Shown: positions 24,192 to 33,947 of the stretch, piece after piece
Layout of the letters: each line of letters opens with the position of its first letter
Numbering within the stretch: position 1 is the first letter of the stretch
Assembly (NCBI GenBank): GCA_964423205.1
Contig: CAYRDX010000003.1
Span: forward strand, 60,040 to 124,039
Length of the DNA: 64,000 nt
Reading direction: 5' to 3'
Origin: UBA6168 sp964423205
GTDB taxonomy: Bacteria > Bacteroidota > Bacteroidia > Chitinophagales > Saprospiraceae
Translations under genes and position numbers: made by a program
Notes under the pieces: model-generated
The model's database searches: none
Told to the model about the DNA's origin: nothing
The model's input: the letters and a program-made list of their open reading frames with translations, nothing else

Positions 24192-25622
24192 ATGAAAGCC
24201 CTTCACATTAGTATGGAATGTTATCCTGCCGCCAAATCTGGTGGCTTGGGTGATGTAGTGGGAGCCCTGCCCCTTTATCTGAACAAAGCAGGTGTTAATA
24301 CTTCAGTCATCATCCCTAAATACCATAACAATTGGTTGTTGTCCAAGAATTACAGGCAGGTTTTCAATGACCACATACGGCTGGATAGAGACTACGTTTG
24401 GTTTTCCATTGAAGAAGTAGTAGACGCAGACCTTGGATTTCCCCTTTACGTTGCCAATATTCCTGGCAAATTTGACAGACCCGGAGTGTACAGCGAACCC
24501 AACGGCAATTGGTATGGCGACGAGGTACAGCGCTCACTGTGTTTCCAGCAAGCTGTATTAAAATGGGTAGTTTCGATGGAATGGAAACCGGAAATCCTGC
24601 ATTGCCACGACCACCACACCGGGCTGGTACCCTTTATGGTAAAGCATTGCCCTGAATTCTACACCCTCAGGCGCATGCCAACCATTTTTACCATCCACAA
24701 CGGTAATTACCACGGTACATTTGGCTGGAACAGCATTGACATGCTTCCCTACTTTGACGAATACGCCAGAAATCTGTTGGATTGGTCAGATGCCATCTGC
24801 CCACTTGCTGCAGGAATAAAATGTTGCTGGAAATTGACAACAGTGTCGGAAGGTTATATGGAAGAGTTGAGCAATGACGCCAAAGGACTGGAAGGTTTAA
24901 TCCGAAATGAATGGAAGAAATCAAAAGGCATCATCAACGGCATAGATTCAGCACTTTGGGATCCGGCATCGGATAACATGATCGGGCACCATCTTGAAGG
25001 AGATAAAGTAGAAGAATTCAAAGACAGGAATAAAAACAGGGTACTTGATCGTTTTCGTATCATTCCCGATTTACCTATCATTACCTTCATCGGAAGGTTA
25101 GTAAGAGAAAAAGGAGCAGATCTTTTACCGGACACCATTCTTAGAGTATTGGGAAGTGGAATAAAAGCGGGATTTGTCATTCTTGGCACCGGCGACATGA
25201 AAGTCATGGACAGCTTAGCTGCCCTGAAACCTAAAGCTTCTGGATATGTCGATTACTCCCTCGAATACAATGAAAGTCTAGCCCATCAGCTTTATGCCGG
25301 CTCCGACTTCATTTTCATGCCATCCAGGGTTGAGCCATGTGGATTGAATCAAATGTACGCCTGCAGATACGGAACTGTACCTGTTGTAAGAAGTGTCGGT
25401 GGTCTGAAAGACAGCATTATTGACATTGGGGATGAAGGAGGACGCGGGATACGATTTAATCATTTTAGTGTAGAAGATGCAGCTATGGCTATTGCCAGAG
25501 CCGTGAGGTTATATAACAACAATGAAGTTTTCCATAACCTTAGAAAGCGCATCATGGCTGTAGATTTTTCATGGGAAAAGTCTGCTGAGGAATACATAAA
25601 ACTTTATAACGAGCTTAGTTAA
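24192..25622 (+). CDS. glgA: Glycogen synthase (GT5)
   Basis: A 476-residue ADP-glucose:alpha-1,4-glucan glucosyltransferase. Start set at ATG 24192, where MKALHISMECYPAAKSGGLG matches the family N-terminus with the KxGGL ADP-glucose-binding motif; the frame opens earlier at 24165 but that extension is not conserved. The C-terminal nucleotide domain has ITFIGRLVREKG and the E-x7-E retaining GT motif in SRVEPCGLNQMYACRYGTVPV. It acts directly with glgC, 94 bp downstream. Confidence 0.95.
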   Translation: MKALHISMECYPAAKSGGLGDVVGALPLYLNKAGVNTSVIIPKYHNNWLLSKNYRQVFNDHIRLDRDYVWFSIEEVVDADLGFPLYVANIPGKFDRPGVYSEPNGNWYGDEVQRSLCFQQAVLKWVVSMEWKPEILHCHDHHTGLVPFMVKHCPEFYTLRRMPTIFTIHNGNYHGTFGWNSIDMLPYFDEYARNLLDWSDAICPLAAGIKCCWKLTTVSEGYMEELSNDAKGLEGLIRNEWKKSKGIINGIDSALWDPASDNMIGHHLEGDKVEEFKDRNKNRVLDRFRIIPDLPIITFIGRLVREKGADLLPDTILRVLGSGIKAGFVILGTGDMKVMDSLAALKPKASGYVDYSLEYNESLAHQLYAGSDFIFMPSRVEPCGLNQMYACRYGTVPVVRSVGGLKDSIIDIGDEGGRGIRFNHFSVEDAAMAIARAVRLYNNNEVFHNLRKRIMAVDFSWEKSAEEYIKLYNELS

Positions 25623-25716
25623 TAGCGCGTACACCCCACAGATATAGATAATTGAGTTCAGCGAAACGACCTGAAAGTTTTTGGTCTTATCCCAAAATCA
25701 TTAAAACACTATTACA

Positions 25717-26988
25717 ATGGTTATTAAAATGATAAGCTTGATTCTCGGCGGAGGAGCTGGAACCAGATTGTACCCACTGACTGAACAACGCGCAAAACCT
25801 GCCGTGCCCATAGGAGGGAAATACAGATTAATCGATATTCCCATTTCCAACTGCCTGAATTCAGGCGTTCGAAGAATGTTTGTGTTGACACAATTCAATT
25901 CTGCTTCCCTGAACCAGCACATCAAAAACACTTATCATTTTGACCATTTCGGTTCTGGTTTCGTGGATTTGCTCGCAGCGGAGCAACGCCGAGGCAACGA
26001 AAACTGGTTTCAGGGTACTGCTGATGCAGTTCGCCAATCTACCCGGCATTTGATCAATGTTGATTACGATTACCTGCTGGTACTTTCCGGTGACCAATTG
26101 TACCAAATGGATTTTGAGGTAATGGCCAAGTACCACATTGCTCAAAATGCTGACCTGACAATTGCCACAATTCCCGTTGATGCCCATGATGCCACCTCTT
26201 TTGGTATCATGAAGGTAAACAGCGAAGGTATCATCACCTCCTTTGTCGAAAAACCCAAAGCCGATGTTTTACATGAATGGGCCTCAGAGGTATCGGTAGA
26301 AAATAAGCGGAAAGAAAAACATTATTTGGCCTCCATGGGGATTTATATCTTCTCGAAAGAAGCCATTTTCAAACTGTTTGATGAGAACCCTGATGCATTG
26401 GACTTTGGGAAAGAAATTATACCCGCTGCTATTTCCGGTGGCCTGAAAGTCGCCAGCTACGAATACTGCGGTTACTGGACGGATATTGGAAACATAGCCT
26501 CCTTCTTTGAAGCGAATATCGCCTTGACCGATAATATTCCCAGTTTTAATCTTTTTGACAATCGGAAGCCAATTTTTACCCGTCCACGCATGTTGCCACC
26601 CAGCAAGTTTTTCGGGACCCTGTTTCGGAAAGTTGTCGTAGCTGATGGCTGCATCATACATGCCGAACGCATAGAACGCGCAGTTATCGGTATCAGGTCA
26701 AGGATTGGTGCCTACACGGTCATAGCCAATGCGTTCATCATGGGTAACGACTACTTCCAGCACATTGAAGAGCTGGAAAAAGCCGGGGAAATCCCGATGG
26801 GCATCGGCAAGCACTGCATTATTGAAAATGCAATCATCGACAAAAACTGCAGGGTTGGTGACAACGTCATCATTCGCGGCCATTCTGACCTTCCCAATAC
26901 AGAAACAGACACCTATTGCATCGTGGACGGAATTGTCGTCCTGAAGAAAAACGCCATCATTCCTCACGGCAGCAGGATTGGAGCATAA
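25717..26988 (+). CDS. glgC: Glucose-1-phosphate adenylyltransferase
   Basis: A 423-residue ADP-glucose pyrophosphorylase: GGGAGTRLYPLTEQRAKPAV (about 10-29) is the nucleotide-binding loop, followed by GGKYRLIDIPISNC, the GTADAVRQ motif, and the substrate site SFVEKP. The C-terminal part forms left-handed beta-helix repeats (CIIENAIIDKNCRVGDNVII) as in allosteric GlgC. It makes ADP-glucose for the neighbouring GlgA. The next gene starts 15 bp after its stop and is almost certainly in the same operon. Confidence 0.96.
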   Translation: MVIKMISLILGGGAGTRLYPLTEQRAKPAVPIGGKYRLIDIPISNCLNSGVRRMFVLTQFNSASLNQHIKNTYHFDHFGSGFVDLLAAEQRRGNENWFQGTADAVRQSTRHLINVDYDYLLVLSGDQLYQMDFEVMAKYHIAQNADLTIATIPVDAHDATSFGIMKVNSEGIITSFVEKPKADVLHEWASEVSVENKRKEKHYLASMGIYIFSKEAIFKLFDENPDALDFGKEIIPAAISGGLKVASYEYCGYWTDIGNIASFFEANIALTDNIPSFNLFDNRKPIFTRPRMLPPSKFFGTLFRKVVVADGCIIHAERIERAVIGIRSRIGAYTVIANAFIMGNDYFQHIEELEKAGEIPMGIGKHCIIENAIIDKNCRVGDNVIIRGHSDLPNTETDTYCIVDGIVVLKKNAIIPHGSRIGA

Positions 26989-27003
26989 CACAAACTATTG
27001 AAC

Positions 27004-28209
27004 ATGAAACCCTTGACCTTTTTATGCATTTCCTGTGAATTCAAAGGCATTGACTTCCTCAAAGCTTGTAAGGCTGAAGGCAATAAAGTTTTCCTGGTAA
27101 CTGCAAAAGACCTGGAAAAGGAGCCCTGGCCCATGGAAGCCCTCGACGATATCTTTTTTATGGAAGAGGAAGTACATGGAATTTGGAATGTACCACATTT
27201 CATTGCCGGATTGGCCTATCTCATGCGGAATCATAAGATTGACCGCATCATCGCCATCGATGATTTCGACGTGGAAGAAGCAGCCGAACTCAGGGAGCAT
27301 TTCCGGATACCCGGCATGGGTCAAACCACGGCGCGTTACTTCCGCGACAAGCTCGCTATGAGAATGAAAGCCATGGATGCCGGCCTGAATGTTCCCGGTT
27401 TTACAGCACTTTTCACCGATTCAGAAATCAATGAATTCATTGAAACCTGCAAAGCACCATATATGGTCAAGCCCCGCTTTGAGGCTGCAGCAAAGGGCAT
27501 CAGCAAAGTACAAAATGGAGATGAACTTTGGAGGGTAATTCACGAGTTGGGCGATAAGCGCCATAATTACCTGGCTGAGCAATTCAAACCAGGCGATATT
27601 TTCCATGTCGATGCTCTCTCTGTCGATGGCAAACCAGTGTTTACTCAGGTTTCTCAATACCTCAGCACACCCTGGGAGGTTGCCCATGGCGGTGGCATTT
27701 TCCGTTCGGTGGCCACAGAATACGGTTCAAAAGATGATAAGGATCTGATTAAGTTCAACACTGAAGTGCTTAAGGCTTTTGGTATGGTGAACAGCGCTTC
27801 TCATTCAGAATTCATCAAATGCCATGAGGATGGAAAGTTTTATTTTCTGGAAACCGCTTCACGAGTGGGTGGTGCTCATGTGGCAGACATGTTGTCTGCA
27901 GCCACAGGCGTAAACCTTTGGGCTGAATGGGCAAAACTGGAAACCGCCGTTGCCTTAAACAAACCTTATAAAGCTCCAAAGTCGAAGAAGGAATATGCCG
28001 GAATAATCACCTCACTGTCACGACATATCCGACCTGATTACTCTGGTTTTACCGATCCTGAAATCGTGTGGAAAATGGAAAAAGACTACCACATTTCACT
28101 GATAGTCAGGTCTCCGGAGAGAAAAAGAGTCATGCAGTTGATGGATGAATATGCAGAGCGTATACGCAGCGATTTTCATGCTGCCATGCCACTGGAAAGG
28201 GAAAGATGA
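27004..28209 (+). CDS. ATP-grasp family protein in the glycogen cluster
   Basis: A 401-residue protein. ATG at 27004 chosen over TTG at 26998. The first 110 residues form a Rossmann-like pre-ATP-grasp domain (FLCISCEFKGIDFLKACKAE). The ATP-grasp part includes YFRDKLAMRMKAMDAG, YMVKPRFEAAAKGI (ATP lysine), NYLAEQFKPGDIFHVD and the metal-binding end KFYFLETASRVGGAHVADML. Enzymes of this kind ligate a carboxylate to an amine or thiol using ATP; the substrate is unknown. It starts 15 bp after glgC, so its product or substrate may relate to carbon storage, but this is only positional. Confidence 0.85.
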   Translation: MKPLTFLCISCEFKGIDFLKACKAEGNKVFLVTAKDLEKEPWPMEALDDIFFMEEEVHGIWNVPHFIAGLAYLMRNHKIDRIIAIDDFDVEEAAELREHFRIPGMGQTTARYFRDKLAMRMKAMDAGLNVPGFTALFTDSEINEFIETCKAPYMVKPRFEAAAKGISKVQNGDELWRVIHELGDKRHNYLAEQFKPGDIFHVDALSVDGKPVFTQVSQYLSTPWEVAHGGGIFRSVATEYGSKDDKDLIKFNTEVLKAFGMVNSASHSEFIKCHEDGKFYFLETASRVGGAHVADMLSAATGVNLWAEWAKLETAVALNKPYKAPKSKKEYAGIITSLSRHIRPDYSGFTDPEIVWKMEKDYHISLIVRSPERKRVMQLMDEYAERIRSDFHAAMPLERER

Positions 28210-28310
28210 AGTTGAAAAGGTTGATGAAGATGAGGATAGTTGAGAAAAGAGGTTTTCAAGTTTATTCATTCCTAATTCAAACTCCCTCAACCTTCTCCAC
28301 CCACTCAACA
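28210..28310. repeat. Imperfect inverted GTTGA-word repeat between convergent genes
   Basis: GAAGTTGAAAAGGTTGATG on the left (28209-28227) and CCCTCAACCTTCTCCACCCA on the right (28284-28303) are roughly complementary. It probably acts as or replaces a bidirectional terminator and belongs to the same low-complexity class as the TTTGA arrays. Confidence 0.45.
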
Positions 28311-28877
28311 TCATAAAAACCGCAGTGCCAGGTACCTGGTATCCAAAGCAGAGTTCCCCGGGTTGTCGAACAGGTAAAACACCATTGCCGTACCCTTTTC
28401 TTTTTTATGCAATACCACCAAACGACAGAAAGGCCAGTTGGCAAATTCTTCTTTGGGTTGGAAAAAATAAATCATCCCCCAGTCGGCATTGAAATCCTCC
28501 AATATTTTCTGTGGTTCCGGTTGAATGGCCGAAATGAGTGCATCCTGAGCATTGCTGGCAACTGAAGTCACCGTTCGGAAAGATTCAACATTTGGCAACG
28601 TGGACTCTGGTTTGTTTTCGTCCCAAGGCATGATGAAATAGCGAATCTCCAATTTTTCTTTCCCTGAACGCATGGCAAATTGGTAGTCCTGAAAAGGATT
28701 AGGCAATGGCTGCAGATCACGGTAACCAGCTTCCAGCGGTTCAAAAAATTCCAGTCCGGCGCTGTCAAGAAGAGAATAAAAATGTGGAGAAATTTCTATC
28801 TTTTGACCCCTTGCTGCGAAGGTTGAAATCACAAAAACAAGCATCCCGACGAGCCAAGTTTGGAAAATTCTTTTCAT
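28311..28877 (-). CDS. Hypothetical exported protein
   Basis: A 188-residue protein with a signal peptide (MKRIFQTWLVGMLVFVISTF, start ATG at 28877; the open frame extends to 28937 but this ATG gives the signal sequence). I do not recognise a family. The mature part is mixed alpha/beta with many aromatic residues (DYQFAMRSGKEKLEIRYFIM; ADWGMIYFFQPKEEFANWPF). It has no catalytic motif. It converges with the ATP-grasp gene and is divergent from the PBP gene. Confidence 0.65.
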   Translation of the reverse strand: MKRIFQTWLVGMLVFVISTFAARGQKIEISPHFYSLLDSAGLEFFEPLEAGYRDLQPLPNPFQDYQFAMRSGKEKLEIRYFIMPWDENKPESTLPNVESFRTVTSVASNAQDALISAIQPEPQKILEDFNADWGMIYFFQPKEEFANWPFCRLVVLHKKEKGTAMVFYLFDNPGNSALDTRYLALRFL

Positions 28878-28958
28878 GAGAGGTATCTTTTTATGCCAAT
28901 TTAGTTTGGCCAATTCAAATCTCCAAACCTGCGGCATTTAAGTCCGCATATCCTTTCT

Positions 28959-28966
28959 TACTTTTG
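28959..28966 (+). promoter_or_regulatory. Candidate -7 box upstream of the PBP gene
   Basis: TACTTTTG, exact TAnnTTTG, 70 bp before the ATG at 29037. Confidence 0.4.
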
Positions 28967-29036
28967 CCATATTCCGAAAACGGAAAAGACGTTTTACAGA
29001 ATTGAAAAAGGCATTGGCAGTACTAATCCAAAATTG

Positions 29037-31658
29037 ATGTCCAAATCAAAGAATCCCTTCCGGAGGCAACGGAGTATGCGTTCTACGACCTACAAAAGTA
29101 TCATACATGCCTTGTGGCGGGTGTTGGGTCTTGGCATACTTGCTGTCATTCTCGTATTCATTATACTTTCCTTTTCAAATCTTCCGGACACAGAGGAACT
29201 CGAAAACCCGCGAAGTGAGCTGGCATCGGAAGTCATTGCAGCAAATGGCGATGTACTGGGTCGCTATTTTATTGAAAACCGGGTACCAGTAAACTTTGAC
29301 GAGTTATCACCATACATCGAGCAAGCATTGGTAGCTACCGAAGATGAGCGATATTACAACCATTCCGGCATCGACTTCAGGGCTCTTGGAAGGGTGTTTG
29401 TGAAAACCATCCTGATGGGGGATGCCAGTTCTGGTGGTGCAAGTACCATCACACAGCAACTTGCCAAATTGCTTTTTACCGGGCAAAAAGGTTCGGGTTT
29501 TACGCGCGTAGTTCAAAAACTGAAAGAATGGATTATTGCGGTCAGGCTTGAAAGAAGATATACCAAAGAGGAGATCATTGCCATGTATCTTAACAAGTGT
29601 GACTTCCTCTACGACAGCTATGGAATAAAAGCTGCCTCTGAAACCTATTTTGCTAAATCTCAGGATTCATTGAATATCCAGGAGGCAGCGATGTTAGTTG
29701 GCATGCTTAAAAATCCATCGCTTTACAATCCAAAAAGACGGCCTAAACTGGCTGAGCAACGGCGTTCCATCGTTTTAAAGCAAATGCAGAAAAATGGGAT
29801 TCTCACTCAGGAAGAATACGATTCCCTGAAAATGCTGCCTGTCGACCTGTCAAAGTTCAAACGCAAATCTCATACCCAGGGATTAGCTCAATATTTCCGT
29901 TCAGAGCTTGCTCAAATTCTGACCAACGAAATCCTCACAGGTGATGATGCCCGCAGAAAACCGGATGGCACCCCTTACAACATTTATAAGGATGGCCTGA
30001 AAATTTATACCACCATAGACCCGGTTATCCAGCAACACGCTGAAGATGCCATGCTGGTACACATGAAAGACCTCCAGCAAAAATTCTGGAACCTATGGAA
30101 CAAAAGGATGAGAATATCACCATGGGACTACAAGGATAAAACCACAACCGATAATGAACTGAGGTACCGCAAGTGGAAATTGAGGCAACTGGTCAGGGAA
30201 TCGGAGCGATACATCATCATGAGGGATGCCTATATCGGCACATTGGAATCTGATCTGGAAAACGAAGTATCTGGTCTCAGGCTCGGCGACTCTTCCATTG
30301 AAAGAATGATTAAAGAGGAACAGGAAAAAGGTACTCTGTCAAAACTTTCGTCCGAAAATGTAATCAGTTCCCGTGATGCTGCTCTTTACCGGGAGGCCAT
30401 GAGGAATGTAATTTGGAACGACCTGAAAAAACAATGGCTGGCCTTTCAGAAAGCTGTGGAAGTAGAGTTCAACCGAAGAGTGAAAATGACGGTGTTCGAT
30501 TACACATCCACCATGGAAAAGGACACAGTAATGACCCCAATCGATTCTCTGAAGTATCACCACATGTTCCTGCAAATCGGCTCACTTGCAGTGAATCCCC
30601 ATAATGGTCATATAAAGGCATGGGTGGGGGGTGTTAACCATAAATACTTTGCCTACGACCATACCAGGTCAAACCGGCAGGTTGGTTCTACATTCAAACC
30701 TTTTGTTTACGCCACAGCTATAGCACAGCAGGGTATTTCACCATGCCTTGAAGTCACTGACCTGCAACGGACCATCTTCCCCGGGGAAGGCAGCTTCGGT
30801 TTGGTTAAAGAATGGACTCCCCAAAACTCCACCGGCAAATACAGCGGCGCCACCATGCAACTCAGGACTGCATTGCGCAATTCGGTCAATACCGTCTCCG
30901 TATTTCTGATGCAACAACTTGGAAGTACCGAACCTGTTATCGAATTACTCGACAATATGGGTGTACCACAGAAAAAAATACCACAACAGCCATCAATCTG
31001 CCTTGGGGCGGCTGATTTGTCGGTATTTGAAATGACAGGTGCCTATACCACTTTTGCCAACAACGGTTATTACAGCCGCCCGATTTTCATTACCCGTATA
31101 GAGGATAAAAATGGCCGGGTAATTTATACCGACGAAGAAGTGGAAAGACAAGCTTTGCAGGAGGAGCCTAATTATATTATGGTCGATATGCTGAAATACG
31201 CCGGGGGCAATCTCGGCATCAGAAGCGAACATGGTGGTAAAACCGGGACTACCAACAGCTATGTCGATGGTTGGTTTATGGGTATCACTCCAAGCCTGGT
31301 CGTTGGTACCTGGGTGGGTGGTGAAGACCGTTGGGTGCGTTTTCTGTCTTTAGCCGAAGGTCAGGGAAGTCGCATGGCTAAACCATTTTGTCGAGAGTTT
31401 CTACGTCGTGTGGAAGCTGATGCCATGGCAGATTTTGACATCAATGCACGCTTTGCAAGACCCGCTGGCGACCTGAGTATCGGGCTCGACTGTCCCGGAT
31501 TAGTTCCCCGCGACTCCGATGACGATGAATACAATGACGACTTATCCAATCCTGCCAGTCAGGGCTTTTTTGAAGACCCATTTGGAACTGGCAGAACTCA
31601 AAGAGATACCACCAGAAGAACGAGAAATACCAGAATTGACGATGGCTTCAACGGTTGA
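29037..31658 (+). CDS. Class A penicillin-binding protein (PBP1a-type)
   Basis: An 873-residue bifunctional peptidoglycan synthase. ATG 29037 directly follows a TTG in frame; ATG preferred. One N-terminal membrane helix (about 25-45), then the GT51 glycosyltransferase with EDERYYNHSGIDFRALGR and GGASTITQQLAK, then the transpeptidase: Ser551-x-x-Lys554 in GSTFKPF, SVN in RNSVNTVSV, and K735-T-G in GKTGTT. An insertion of about 200 residues rich in charged helices lies between the two catalytic parts (DYKDKTTTDNELRYRKWKLR onward). It polymerises and cross-links peptidoglycan on the periplasmic side. The C-terminal tail is Asp/Thr/Arg-rich. Confidence 0.95.
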   Translation: MSKSKNPFRRQRSMRSTTYKSIIHALWRVLGLGILAVILVFIILSFSNLPDTEELENPRSELASEVIAANGDVLGRYFIENRVPVNFDELSPYIEQALVATEDERYYNHSGIDFRALGRVFVKTILMGDASSGGASTITQQLAKLLFTGQKGSGFTRVVQKLKEWIIAVRLERRYTKEEIIAMYLNKCDFLYDSYGIKAASETYFAKSQDSLNIQEAAMLVGMLKNPSLYNPKRRPKLAEQRRSIVLKQMQKNGILTQEEYDSLKMLPVDLSKFKRKSHTQGLAQYFRSELAQILTNEILTGDDARRKPDGTPYNIYKDGLKIYTTIDPVIQQHAEDAMLVHMKDLQQKFWNLWNKRMRISPWDYKDKTTTDNELRYRKWKLRQLVRESERYIIMRDAYIGTLESDLENEVSGLRLGDSSIERMIKEEQEKGTLSKLSSENVISSRDAALYREAMRNVIWNDLKKQWLAFQKAVEVEFNRRVKMTVFDYTSTMEKDTVMTPIDSLKYHHMFLQIGSLAVNPHNGHIKAWVGGVNHKYFAYDHTRSNRQVGSTFKPFVYATAIAQQGISPCLEVTDLQRTIFPGEGSFGLVKEWTPQNSTGKYSGATMQLRTALRNSVNTVSVFLMQQLGSTEPVIELLDNMGVPQKKIPQQPSICLGAADLSVFEMTGAYTTFANNGYYSRPIFITRIEDKNGRVIYTDEEVERQALQEEPNYIMVDMLKYAGGNLGIRSEHGGKTGTTNSYVDGWFMGITPSLVVGTWVGGEDRWVRFLSLAEGQGSRMAKPFCREFLRRVEADAMADFDINARFARPAGDLSIGLDCPGLVPRDSDDDEYNDDLSNPASQGFFEDPFGTGRTQRDTTRRTRNTRIDDGFNG

Positions 31659-31694
31659 AGTCGTTGAACTAAAAAACAGTTTCAGAAAAATTCA

Positions 31695-33701
31695 ATGAAG
31701 AATCACCAGTTATTGCTGTTCCTGTTCAGCGCATTTTTACTTTTCAGGTGTGTTCCACCAAAAGACGAACTGCTGACGGAAGTGAATATCGATTTGAACA
31801 ATCCGGAGGTACAAAGATTGTACAACCTGCAAAATCAGGGAAAAACGGACAGCCTGTATCGTTGGTTATCGCACAAAGACCCAACCTTCAGATATCTATC
31901 AGCATTGGCTTTTGCCTCTATAAAGGATTCCTTGGCGATAGATAGTTTATCGAAGAAGCTTTATGATCCGGTGGACATGGTGCGCGTAGCCGCCGCCTAT
32001 TCCCTAGGTCAAATTGGTAACGCAAAAGCCGAAACGAGATTAATTGAAGCTTTTGACCGCTACGACACAATTGGTGTATCCAAATATTTCAATGCTGCCA
32101 TCCTGGAAGCAATTGGGAAATGTGGCTCAGAAAAAATGCTTTCTTCATTAGCAACCATCAGCACTTACCGCCAGAAAGACACTTTACTAATGGAGGGACA
32201 GGCGTGGGGTATTTATCGGTTTGCCCTCCGAAACATGACCAGTCAGGAAGGAACCAGCAAAATGATGGAGTTTGCCACCCATAGCAGATATCCAAACAGC
32301 GTGCGATTTATTGCAGCCAACTACCTGTCGCGGGCAAAAGACATAGTTATGGAAAATGGGGATAGCCTTATAGCCCCGGCACTCTCCCGGGAAGAGGACA
32401 TGAGGATTCGCATGGCATTGGTTATCGCACTCGGTAAAACCAAAACTCTGAGAGCTGCCAACACTCTGCTTTATCAATACAATGTGGAGAGGGATTATCG
32501 TGTGCGCTGCAACATCATTCGGGCCCTGGCCAATTTTGATTATGCATTGGTAAAACCCATCGTGACCTTAGCTCTTAAGGACCCCTCCACTGCAGTATCT
32601 ATTACAGCTGCCAGGTTTTTTGAAGAAAATGGCATACCCGAGGATGCCTCCACTTACTGGCAAATGGCCAAGGAGCCTGGTCATTGGTCCACACAATTAT
32701 CGCTGTATGGTGCGACTGCCAAGTACCTTCCTTTTTCTGCCGAAGAAAGCCGCAAGTATCTGAATTGGGAAATCAAACAGCGTTTTGAGAATTCCACGAA
32801 TCCTTATGAAAGGGCAGCAGCTCTCAAGGCGCTTGCTCTTTATGCATGGAACTACCGTTACATCAAAGAAGCTGCAACTATTGGTGCTCACCCGGCAGTT
32901 AGTTCGGGGGCTATGGAAAGCTTAGCTTCTATTGCAAGCATGCCCAATTTTGCACAGATATTCGGCACAGGAATGAGTGTAAGGAAAGAGCTGGCTGGAT
33001 TCTTTGCAGAAGCAATTGAAAGCGGAGATGCGGGTAGGGCCTCCATTGCGTCAGGTGTGCTCCGTGATCCCAAGCTTAACTTTAAGGCAGTTATAGACAA
33101 TTATGAATTTCTCGAACGCTCACTGCCAAAATATAGTAAAGTGGAAGACCTCGAAGCATATCTTGAAGTACAACAAACACTGGACTTTTTTAAAGGAAGT
33201 ACTTCAAATAACAACAAGAAGTTGAGAGGAGCCAAACCAATAGACTGGAAACAGTTGACCACTTTGAATCCTGGTTCAAAAGCAACCATAAAAACCAATA
33301 AGGGTGAGATCGTGCTGGAATTCATGCCGGAAGAAGCGCCCGGCTCTGTTGCTAACTTTTTGGCACTTAGTAAAGAAAAATATTTCAATGGTAAAACCTT
33401 CCACAGGGTTGTTCCCAACTTTGTCATTCAGGGAGGATGCCCGAGAGGAGATGGTTTTGGAAGCCTTGATTATACCATCCGATCGGAGTTACCTTATTTA
33501 CACTATGATGCAGAAGGGTATGTTGGAATGGCTTCTGCTGGCAATCACACAGAAAGCTCGCAGTTCTTTATCACCCATTCACCAACACCGCACCTCGATG
33601 GCAACTACACCATTTTTGCCAAAGTTGAAAGTGGAATGGATGTAGTCCACAACATACAAGTTGGTGACAGCATACAGGAAATAGTTATTGCTGATAAGTA
33701 A
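31695..33701 (+). CDS. Lipoprotein with HEAT repeats and C-terminal cyclophilin-type PPIase domain
   Basis: A 668-residue protein. The signal peptide ends in a lipobox (FLLFRC, Cys19), so it should be a lipoprotein. Residues about 50-330 contain HEAT-like repeats (VRVAAAYSLGQIGNAKAETRLIEAF; IRMALVIALGKTKTLRAANTLL). The last 140 residues are a cyclophilin: GEIVLEFMPEEAPGSVANFL, FHRVVPNFVIQGGCPRGDG (the catalytic Arg is in FHRVV) and ESSQFFITHSPTPHLDGNYTIFAKV. It should isomerise X-Pro bonds in envelope proteins, with the HEAT part binding a client or partner. It starts 36 bp after the PBP gene and may be co-transcribed. Confidence 0.88.
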   Translation: MKNHQLLLFLFSAFLLFRCVPPKDELLTEVNIDLNNPEVQRLYNLQNQGKTDSLYRWLSHKDPTFRYLSALAFASIKDSLAIDSLSKKLYDPVDMVRVAAAYSLGQIGNAKAETRLIEAFDRYDTIGVSKYFNAAILEAIGKCGSEKMLSSLATISTYRQKDTLLMEGQAWGIYRFALRNMTSQEGTSKMMEFATHSRYPNSVRFIAANYLSRAKDIVMENGDSLIAPALSREEDMRIRMALVIALGKTKTLRAANTLLYQYNVERDYRVRCNIIRALANFDYALVKPIVTLALKDPSTAVSITAARFFEENGIPEDASTYWQMAKEPGHWSTQLSLYGATAKYLPFSAEESRKYLNWEIKQRFENSTNPYERAAALKALALYAWNYRYIKEAATIGAHPAVSSGAMESLASIASMPNFAQIFGTGMSVRKELAGFFAEAIESGDAGRASIASGVLRDPKLNFKAVIDNYEFLERSLPKYSKVEDLEAYLEVQQTLDFFKGSTSNNNKKLRGAKPIDWKQLTTLNPGSKATIKTNKGEIVLEFMPEEAPGSVANFLALSKEKYFNGKTFHRVVPNFVIQGGCPRGDGFGSLDYTIRSELPYLHYDAEGYVGMASAGNHTESSQFFITHSPTPHLDGNYTIFAKVESGMDVVHNIQVGDSIQEIVIADK

Positions 33702-33776
33702 TGATTAAAAAATGACTTCACTGTTTACATTGAGGCGTATCACAAGTCATACCTTGTTTACCCCTCCAGTAGTTTA

Positions 33777-33846
33777 TTTTGCCACAAAAGCACGAAAGCA
33801 CTAATTGGTCATAAAATTTTGTGGTTTTGTGCTTTTGTGGCCAAAA
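33777..33846. repeat. Inverted repeat with 'CCACAAAAGCAC' arms
   Basis: TTTTGCCACAAAAGCACGAA (33777-33796) is mirrored by TTTTGTGCTTTTGTGGCCAA (33825-33844), separated by about 28 bp. It sits in the 246-bp gap before gcvT. It may terminate the preceding transcript, but no T-run follows. Confidence 0.7.
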
Positions 33847-33947
33847 ATATTGCAAGACGTTTCCGGAATTTACTTATGATATAGCCTCAATCTTTTACTC
33901 AACCCCGCAGAATAAAAAAGACAAGTTAAACCATAAAAATTCGATAC

